This document shows positions 56,767-64,000 of a stretch of DNA of 64,000 bases, in pieces. Under the pieces are notes generated by a model. That model saw only the letters and a list, made by a program, of their open reading frames with translations. It had not been told where the DNA came from and made no database searches. Within the stretch, counting starts at the first letter, position 1; each line of letters begins with the position of its first letter. Made by a program: the position numbers and the translations under genes. The stretch covers positions 129,001-193,000 of the forward strand of contig PYIU01000005.1 in NCBI GenBank assembly GCA_003415625.1. Direction: 5' to 3'. The DNA comes from Aquanectria penicillioides. Lineage: Eukaryota; Ascomycota; Sordariomycetes; Hypocreales; Nectriaceae.

Positions 56767-57750
56767 CTATAGCTCTATCCTGGAAGCCCCTCTCGACCCT
56801 TTGCACTTGCTCAAAAATCCATTCACTGCAGACCAGGCCGATTGCACATGAAGAGGCACGTCTACATGGACAATGAACCCTCTTCCTTTTGGCCCGTATC
56901 CGTTTACATCGTCTCGAAGTCTTGGAATCTCACCCATAATGAGGTCAACAAATCGATCCATCGGCCAAAGACCGTTCAATTGGTTTTCTGATTTGTTTCT
57001 GGCCCCATAGGAGAGAAATGACAGCGGCGATGGTGAAGAAATTTGTTGGTCCATCTCCAAGGTATGGACCTGGGGCACAAAGGTTGGCCAGCAAAGAGCT
57101 TCAAGATCTTGGTCTCTGTAGATATGCTCAAATGAGGCAAGAGTTCTTCGACACATGGTTGGGTCCTGTACTATCACAATAGACTGTGGAGAAATGATGC
57201 CGTTTGATTCCAAGACATTGCGAGTCTCTGACGCATTGGCCCCGCAGTTTGTGGATTGATCCTCAACCAAGATCAGCAATTCACCTCCCAGTCGACCCGT
57301 ATGCTCACATGGTGACTGGTCGACTTTGAGGCCGTAAAATTCTTCAGCGATTGCCTGCAACACCCGAGCCTCAGGCATCCCTTGGATCTTGCTGGACAGA
57401 GTTTGGAATACGGGATGATGCTTGACTGCCTCGTAGAGGTGTTTTGTCGAATGTCCGATTCCCCCACACAAAACCAACACGACCTTGTCTGCAGAATCAA
57501 GGTTTTGAGTGCTCTCTCGCTCCACCCTGCGCGTAGCCCAGGAGAACACTGTTTCAGCGGTAGATAAGACAGCAGAGGCACAAAATACTACCACCCTGTA
57601 ACCGAAATCTGAATCATGGCTGGGACGTGAATCGGGCAATGTGGGGGTTGCCAAGAATGAGTCTAGAGCATCTGCGCTTTGAATTTGGTCATTTGCAAGA
57701 AACGATGAAATGGCGTTGATCGAAGAAACTAGTTTTAGGTGGTTTTCCAT
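56767..57750 (-). CDS. DUF218 (YdcF-like) domain protein
   Basis: Single exon, 327 residues from ATG 57750 (an upstream in-frame ATG at 57888 is less likely). The domain is recognised by [13 protein letters not shown] at the start of the fold, [31 protein letters not shown] (acidic, Asn-rich loop) and [23 protein letters not shown]218 proteins have a Rossmann-like fold; some bacterial members bind S-adenosylmethionine, and others affect wall precursors, but the fungal role is unknown. Its stop is 29 bases from the stop of the convergent Zn2Cys6 gene, so the two transcripts must overlap at their 3' ends. Confidence 0.75.
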   Translation of the reverse strand: MENHLKLVSSINAISSFLANDQIQSADALDSFLATPTLPDSRPSHDSDFGYRVVVFCASAVLSTAETVFSWATRRVERESTQNLDSADKVVLVLCGGIGHSTKHLYEAVKHHPVFQTLSSKIQGMPEARVLQAIAEEFYGLKVDQSPCEHTGRLGGELLILVEDQSTNCGANASETRNVLESNGIISPQSIVIVQDPTMCRRTLASFEHIYRDQDLEALCWPTFVPQVHTLEMDQQISSPSPLSFLSYGARNKSENQLNGLWPMDRFVDLIMGEIPRLRDDVNGYGPKGRGFIVHVDVPLHVQSAWSAVNGFLSKCKGSRGASRIEL

Positions 57751-58139
57751 GGCGAAATGCATAGTCAATTGATATGCCGAACTGAAGGATAAAGCAAAAA
57801 AAAATTGCTGCCACTTTGATAATTCGAAGAAGCCCATTTTATATTGAGCAATGACGACTGGGTCCCTTCCGGTGGGATGCATTACCAATTTCCGTTAGCT
57901 GCATGTTATCCACTGTGGCATCGTCACCGGCAGGTTGCATCTGCAATGAGACATTGTCGAGCAAAGCCTGGATGAAAGCAAAACAAATTCATTTCCATGT
58001 CTGGAGTTGTGAGAGTAATTATATACAATGCATGAAGTAAACCAGTAAGAATGCGACCGCGACCTTTCCGCCTATTTCATCATTCTCAATGTCGTTTTCT
58101 CGCTCTAGTCGTATCCCTTCGTAAGAGTCCCATAAGCTC
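57751..58139. other. Upstream region of the DUF218 gene
   Basis: Lies between the DUF218 start and the PhiA-like stop, both on the minus strand. No specific site recognised. Confidence 0.35.
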
Positions 58140-58694
58140 TTACTTGCGCTCAGTGTAGGCGCAGCTGTTGGGCTTGTCGTTCTTGATGGCGCGGGCCGTG
58201 AATGCCTGGCAGTTCTTGTTTCCACCGGGGTTATTAATACCGGCATCAACCCAGATGCTCCAAGCCTTGTTGATGCTGCTAGGGCAGGCAATTAGGCCTT
58301 TGCCGTTGAACTTCAGGTCGCCGTTAGACTCAATCGTCCAAGTCTTGCGCTCACCATTGCGAGGCAGTCCGGTACCGCTGGTGTACTGAAGGACGCCTTG
58401 GCCCATTCCGGAACGATCAACGAAGACCCTCTGTTTATTTCCACCTGCCATGTAGAGCTGAAGTTCTCCGTTGACGATTTGAAGAGTGACGGTGTTGTCC
58501 GACTTGGCAGAGCAGGTGGCTTTTTCATTGGCAAGGCCCAGGAAGAAGCTATTGGTAGAGGCTTGTAGGGCAAAGAGGTGGAATCCGCTCGCGGGATGCA
58601 AAGCGACAACTTCAAAAGCAGCCGACTTGGCGGGAGCAGCCGAGACGATGCCGACAGCAAGGAGAGGGGCAAGGAGAATGCTCTTGATCTGCAT
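58140..58694 (-). CDS. PhiA-like secreted cell-wall protein
   Basis: Single exon, 184 residues. It starts with a signal peptide (MQIKSILLAPLLAVGIVSA, cleavage at AAPAKS). The mature part resembles the fungal cell-wall/IgE-binding-like PhiA family: FVDRSGMGQGVLQYTSG, KFNGKGLIACP, WSIWVDAG, and PGGNKNCQAFTAR, ending PNSCAYTERK. In Aspergillus phiA is needed for phialide and conidium formation. Three cysteines late in the chain match family practice. A TATATAAA at 58848-58855 (minus sense) about 160 bases upstream fits its promoter. Confidence 0.8.
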   Translation of the reverse strand: MQIKSILLAPLLAVGIVSAAPAKSAAFEVVALHPASGFHLFALQASTNSFFLGLANEKATCSAKSDNTVTLQIVNGELQLYMAGGNKQRVFVDRSGMGQGVLQYTSGTGLPRNGERKTWTIESNGDLKFNGKGLIACPSSINKAWSIWVDAGINNPGGNKNCQAFTARAIKNDKPNSCAYTERK

Positions 58695-59521
58695 GATGAT
58701 GGTTGTTTAAAGAAATGGGTTCAAGTTGTAGATAGTGGGTAGATAGCTGGACTGCTGGTTCTGCGCGTTGGAAAGTGAAGATGTGGAGTGGATGAGGCGT
58801 TTGTGTTCAGTGATGAGAGAGAAGAAATGGGAGGAGCTGCTCAGTTGTTTATATATCTAGTCCGATATATTGCCCTTGAGTGTCGATATAGCATACAATG
58901 GACACATCATGGCAAACCGCATCGGGAAGTGACCCGTCGGCACTCCACGGCAGCTCAAAGCAAGCTGCTATGCCGATGGCGCTGGAGACTGACCCACCAA
59001 CATCAGCGGCCTTCTCGTGATTGGAGACATCCCAGCCACCACCTCGGGATGCTGGGGCAATACGAGGGCCTGGACGATGCAAACCCGCGTACGGCTCAGA
59101 GCGGACAAGCCAGCGGCCAAGCCGATGGCTGATTGTCGAGGCCTGAGCGAGAGGCGGCTGGAGGCTGTGGGACGCCGCCTGACGGGCTTTGGGCAAACAT
59201 CGCTTCTCCTGCAGAAAATAGCTTTGGGAATGAGACCTGAGTCCTAAAATTAGCAGGTTTTGGCTTGCTTTTTGACTGAGACACAGATTCGCAGACCGCC
59301 GGGCCTCGTCACAGCCCGGCTGACAGGCGCACGGGGGACGGCTGACACTGGCTGGACAAGAGCAACGTGGGATCCGCATCAACTGAGGTCCGTTGCACTA
59401 GATGAGCCAGCAACTCTAATAGTAATTGTCTAACATGAACTTTTAGCGTCGCCTCTCTGAGCACTGTAATTCCACTCAAACACGCCTAAGCCAAGTGCAA
59501 AATTGAACATTTACTCGCCAA
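58695..59521. other. Intergenic with PhiA promoter
   Basis: Contains the TATA-like box at 58848-58855. The rest shows overlapping short frames on both strands without recognisable domains. Confidence 0.4.
58848..58855 (-). promoter_or_regulatory. TATA-like box of the PhiA-like gene
   Basis: TATATAAA read on the minus strand, about 155 bases upstream of the ATG at 58694. Confidence 0.45.
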
Positions 59522-61012
59522 CTAGTTCGACATCCAACCAACTCTCCGAAACAGATACGTGGCACCGCCAGCCAAGGCTGTTGTGCCCGTAAATACAATC
59601 AGTGTTCCATATCCAGTTCCGTACCCCGCGGCGGCTTGACCTTTCCAAGGCATCCCCCTCAAGAGCGCCTCACTTAGGGGTCCCGATACGAGATTACCAA
59701 TGCCCCTTCCCGCGGATAGCACGCCCATTACCATGGCAGGGTCAAATGAACTGCCGCCAACGGCACCGAGACTTCCATCACGCTGCGTCGGGCCAGATGT
59801 AACCTGGCGCATGATGCCAGGCCATGCTGAGGTGTAAGACCCGGCAAAGAAGCCATATATGATGGAGAAGATGTACAAAACAGGGAGGTTGGTAGAGAAG
59901 CCCCAAAAAAGGAAAGTACCAGTGGTGGTACCAACCGCCGATATTAAGAAACAAGTCGTGACATGAACCTTGTCGGTCAAGAAGCCCATGGCAACGCAAC
60001 CGAAAACGGAGGCGACATTAAGAAGCAGCACAGTGAGAGCGGATCGTACCGTGCTGGCTCCAAGTGCCATGCGAGCATAGGTGGGAAGGTAGATTCCAGG
60101 CAGGAAGAAGCCCAATGCCTGGCAGATGTTGGCGGCTTGGTGCAGCAAAAAGGTTCGGCTAAGAGTAAAGCTGAGCTTTAGCGGGTTAACGTTTCGTGTC
60201 GAGGAGTACGGCAAACGAGGCTTGATGAAATAAGCCAGGGGTAAAGTTAAGATGAAGAGCGTAAGGGACCAGATACGCAGAGTGGTACGAAAGCCATAGC
60301 GACCCAAGAGGGCCTCGAACAGCAACGGTAAGATGAATCCCGCCAGCCCAGTTCCTGACCACATGACTCCGTAAGCAAGCCCTTTTCGTTTCACAAACCA
60401 CTCGTCCATGTACAAGATGCAAGGGCAGTAAGAGATGGACCCTCCCACAGCATAAACCACGCCTTGTGTGACGATCAGGTGCGTCGTCGTCTGTGAGAAC
60501 GAGCTGGCTGCCAACGCCCCGCACATGATCAACAGGCCAATGATCGGCGACCATCTAGTCTCCTTGGGGTAGAGTCTCTGGACTCCCAAGGCAAATGGGA
60601 GACCCAAGTACATGATTCCCTGAAGTATTCAGCGTCAGCTTGAAATCCCATTTAGCCCAGTGGTCGCGTCATACCATAGCGCAAGTTCCGATGACGGCGA
60701 TCTGAGACGATCCCGCAAACGGTTCATGGGTGCTGTAGTAGTCTTGGAAAACGCCAAATGCAAAAGGAAAACCTGTATGAAAAGCAATACGGATCAGTCT
60801 TGATACAGCTGGCCACCGTGATGATATTTACCCCATGTAAGTGCTTCTATGGTGAAGCATGCGGCGAGGAACAGCCAGGCGTCTTTTCCGCCATCGACCC
60901 TCTTTAGAGAGAACTCTTGTCTTCCAGCCAATGATTCGAGAGGAGCATCTGAATCTCCTACTTCAGGAGATTGACTCTCAGAAGCCTGTAGTTCAATTGA
61001 TGTCCGAGCCAT
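59522..61012 (-). CDS. Monocarboxylate-transporter-like MFS permease
   Basis: Three exons: 60832-61012, 60675-60772 and 59522-60619, 458 residues. It has the fungal monocarboxylate permease form: polar N-terminus, then KDAWLFLAACFTIEALTWGFPFAFGVFQDYY, GTCAMGIMYLG, and YMDEWFVKRKGLAYGVMWSGTGLAG in the middle, with GSYTSAWPGIMRQV late. The 98-nt exon 2 completes helices 1-2. Such carriers move short organic acids or related compounds; in fungi many are uncharacterised. No frameshift seen. Confidence 0.82.
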
Positions 61013-61467
61013 GATGAATGCTGAGAGAGGACTTGCTTGAACTGAGATTCGAACCTCTAGAACAATGCCTTCCATTTCTAGTCTCAAAGCCTGCCCCACA
61101 TGCGCCCTTGTCTTGACGCAGGGCTCGATGTCAATTCACATTCTCCACCAAGATGCAACTTTTTCATTGGGCAGACTCGACAAGATGGCCCGATTTGGTG
61201 TTGGAGATCCCCCACTCCGAACGCTAGAATCCTTGGCCTTGAGGAGGAAAAAGTGGCAAAGAAGATGGCGCTAGGCTTGAGCAGATGAGGCGCAAGTTCG
61301 AACGCTCACGACATGGATCTGAGTACTTATTGGTAATAGAAACGAGGATATTTACAATATTGAATGGGTGATTGTAACTGTTTGAAGTCTAATCGTCAGA
61401 CATTGGACCCATTGCTTCCCAATCTGACCCTGCTCCATCCCGCCCGGTTTCTAGTCTAAGTCTGCTG
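61013..61467. other. Intergenic, shared orientation
   Basis: Promoter region of the monocarboxylate-type gene and 3' flank of the sugar transporter gene. Nothing recognised. Confidence 0.35.
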
Positions 61468-63356
61468 TTAAACTTGGCCCAACTTGGTCAAACCGCCTGC
61501 CTTTGGGTCGCCGTTCTGGAACACCCGAGCAGCCATTTCATTCTCAATTCTATCGCGGCGCGCTGCCTCCGCCTCTCCGGTGTTATCATTGAAAACGTCA
61601 TCCATCTGCTCCAGAGTCCGACCGTTAGTTTCCGGCACCACAAACCAAACCCAGACCAGTGCCAGACAGCAAAAGAAGCAGAAAAAGATGTAGGTTCCAA
61701 AGCCCGTATTCTGGACGAGCGGAGGTGTAATCAGTCCGATGATAAAGTTGTTGAACCAATTCGACATTGTAGCATACGCCATGCCCTTGGCGCGAAGCGA
61801 AGACGGGAAAATCTCAGCTGGCATGGCCCAGGGAATAGGACCCCAAGTCGCGCCGTAGGTGAGCATGAAGAAGAGGAGGAATGCAACCGAAACCCAGCCC
61901 TCGGCCGTGTGAGTCTCCCAGCTGTTCTGATATTTGCCCACCATGACTGCGACGACGAGATGCGAGAGCGCCATGCATGCACCTCCAACCAGCAGCAGGG
62001 GTCTCCGGCCAAATCTGTCCATGCCCCAGAGGGACCACCAGCATGCTACCATCTGGATAATGTTCATGACCCCAGACATGTCGAGTTGCATCTGGTAGTT
62101 GAGGCCCATGGTTCCAAAGAGAGTCGGTGAATAATAGATCAAAGCGTTGACTCCGACGAATTCTTCAGGGTTGTGGGGTCAGTTCACAGCACACTGAATA
62201 GGAGCGATTAAAGAGGCTTACGTTGAAAGAACATCAGACCAATGCCAACATGGGTTCTCTTCCAAGCTCCCGGGCGGAAACAGTCCAAATACCCGATTAT
62301 TTGGAGTCTTGCTCGGCTCCACTTGCTTCCGTCCTGTAGGTGCGGGTGTCGTTCTGCGTCAACTTCCTTGCGATATACTACTTCAGATCTAATTTCGAAC
62401 CACTCCCGCAAGATTCTAGAGTCAGTCTCGGGTAGGTTTCGGAGTTTACAGAGAACTTGAAGTGCTTCATCGTCGCGGCCTCGCAGTGCTAGCCACCTTG
62501 GCGAGTACGGGAGGAATGGAACACCAGCTCCGAGGACAAATGCCGGGACCATCTAAAAGAATGATTAGACTAGAAAACTCAGTTGTGTATCAATACCTAC
62601 CTGAAGTAGGAATGGAAGCCTCCAAGACCATTCGCTTTGGATGTGTCTAGTACCGTAAGTCGTGTAGAAAGCCGCTACGATGGCAGTGACAATCGACAAT
62701 TGTTCGAGGACAAGAAGAGTTCCTCGAATCTCGGGTGGTGCAATTTCTGAAATGTAGAGAGGTGCAACCATGGCCAACATGCCGACTCCAATGCCTCCAA
62801 CAAATCTACCACCAACGAGCATGCCAAAGTTCATTGAACCAGTCTGCAGTGCGGAACCAATGAGGAAAATAATCACAGCAACGAGGATGGACCACTTTCG
62901 AGAGCATTTGTCCGCGATCCAGCCCTGGTTCATGGCACCGAGGAATGCACCGAGCTCGATCATGGCAGTCATCAGACCTTTCTTGAAGCCGGCCCCAGAA
63001 GCATTGGGCCCGACCTCTGGAAACTGCTCGATGAATTGGTCCATGACGAGAGTCACAGAAACAACACCTTGGTCATATCCAAACATGGCACCGCCAACAG
63101 TGGCAAACGCGGCGCAAACAGTGACATATTTGTTACTAAAGATGCCCGCAAAACCTATGAACATAACACTTAGTAACCACAAAGGGGAACTGCATGTTGA
63201 AGGGTTTGTGATTTACATACCGGCCTTTCCGTATGGCTCTCTATCATTGCTCATAATTCGACCTTCTCGAATCACCTGAGACTCCGCAGCATTAAACGTG
63301 CTGCTTGATTCAACATGTTGGGGGTCCTCTACGGATTTGGAGACTTTCTCGTCCAT
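61468..63356 (-). CDS. MFS sugar transporter
   Basis: Four exons: 63221-63356, 62601-63154, 62222-62552 and 61468-62162, 571 residues. It has the sugar porter signatures: GGAMFGYDQGVVS in helix 1, GRFVGGIGVGMLAMVAPLY, EIAPPEIRGTLL, PYSPRWLALRGRDDEA after helix 6, QFVGVNALIYYSPT in helix 7, MDRFGRRPLLL, TWGPIPWAMPAEIFPSSLRAKG, and VPETNGRTLEQMDDVF at the end. It should take up hexoses or related sugars with protons. The exon-3 phase and all GT-AG sites are consistent. It is intact, unlike two of the other permeases here. Confidence 0.9.
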
Positions 63357-64000
63357 GTCTTGACTTTTGGTGGTTGGTGGCTGCTCAAGTTGGGCAAAAT
63401 AGCGGAGGCGGGCTGAATATTGGGGAAGCTGGGGTAAAAGTCTGGGGAAGAAGTCATAACAGAGAAATCTGGGGAAGGTAAATATAGATATTGGGAGTGT
63501 CTGGGGATTGTGGAGAAGCTTCTTCCTCCGCATGGCCGCAAACTGTTGATTATCCTGCGTCTTGGATCGAGTTTGGTGTCATGGTGGTTCTATCGCCTCT
63601 GGATTTCCGAGATTGGGATTGGTGGCCCAAGCGCCATCAGCCACACGGACTGTATTTCCGAGAGGCCATCCCGCTTACTTAGTCTGGCCTATCCCGATCA
63701 TCATGAGCTTTCAGTGTGGTGTGCTAGTACTCGTCTGATGCTACAGAGGGGCTGGCGAGTCCTCTCGCAGGGAAAAGGGGCCCTGGTTCGACCCACATGG
63801 CCTCCTTACATGGATCAGCGGCTCTCGTCTTTGGTAGGTTACAGCACCTACGGCTCAACGGTTCCAGCATACTAAACAAGGTTTTGAAGAGTTCCAGACC
63901 GTGCCATATAGTAGTGGTGTGACGCATGGTATCTCTCGGGTCGGGATTCCGAGAATATTTCGTACTCTCTGGCAAGACACGGAAACCCATCATAGACTGA
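63357..64000. other. Upstream region of the sugar transporter gene
   Basis: The last 640 bases contain no supported gene. Confidence 0.4.

Noticed and set aside
61020..61070. A tRNA-like T-arm (GGTTCGAATC in reverse)
   Set aside because: No acceptor stem, D-arm or anticodon arm at the right spacing.
1..64000. CRISPR arrays, bacterial operons or phage genes
   Set aside because: None seen; introns and gene families are fungal.

Overview
The window is from the nuclear genome of a filamentous ascomycete (Pezizomycotina). Genes carry several short introns (19 nt exons up to 3.8 kb exons, introns mostly 47-87 nt, GT-AG with a few GC-AG), there is a PTS1 peroxisomal tail, three Zn2Cys6 regulators, six MFS permeases and a set of secreted plant-cell-wall enzymes. 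The gene content fits a plant-associated saprotroph or pathogen; I cannot name the species.

Layout. 0.8-6.8 kb: a tannase/feruloyl-esterase-type hydrolase, a peroxisomal enoyl-CoA hydratase and a GH3 beta-glucosidase with a PA14 insert. 9.8-16.1 kb: a secreted hydrolase with a PKD-like tail, a Zn2Cys6 factor and a second tannase-family gene. 16.9-26.1 kb: a sugar permease, a DAL5-like permease with eight exons (one of 19 nt) and a second, intronless GH3 enzyme. 28.6-38.4 kb: an SDR, a PLAC8 protein rebuilt from three exons, a DOPA 4,5-dioxygenase-like protein, an amidohydrolase and a second Zn2Cys6 factor, with long gene-free stretches. 38.8-41.8 kb: a divergent pair, a DAL5-like permease and an SMP-30/gluconolactonase, both broken; the lactonase has its 5' half inverted in place. 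44.3-51.9 kb: a 2,500-residue secreted protein with five pectin methylesterase domains and a long Ser/Thr stalk. 52.1-63.4 kb: a multidrug-type MFS gene, a third Zn2Cys6 factor, a DUF218 protein, a PhiA-like secreted protein, a monocarboxylate-type MFS and a sugar transporter.

How they may work together (inference): esterases (tannase family, pectin methylesterase) remove aromatic acids and methyl groups from plant polymers, GH3 enzymes release sugars, permeases import products, and the enoyl-CoA hydratase, lactonase, amidohydrolase and dioxygenase-like genes could act on aromatic or sugar acids. A palindrome CGTAT-N3/4-ATACG recurs far above chance between genes and sits close upstream of several of them, so it may be a shared control site.

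The most striking observations are the five-domain pectin methylesterase, the recurring palindrome, the in-place inversion in the lactonase gene, and a run of otherwise well-kept genes that each carry one small frameshifting indel.
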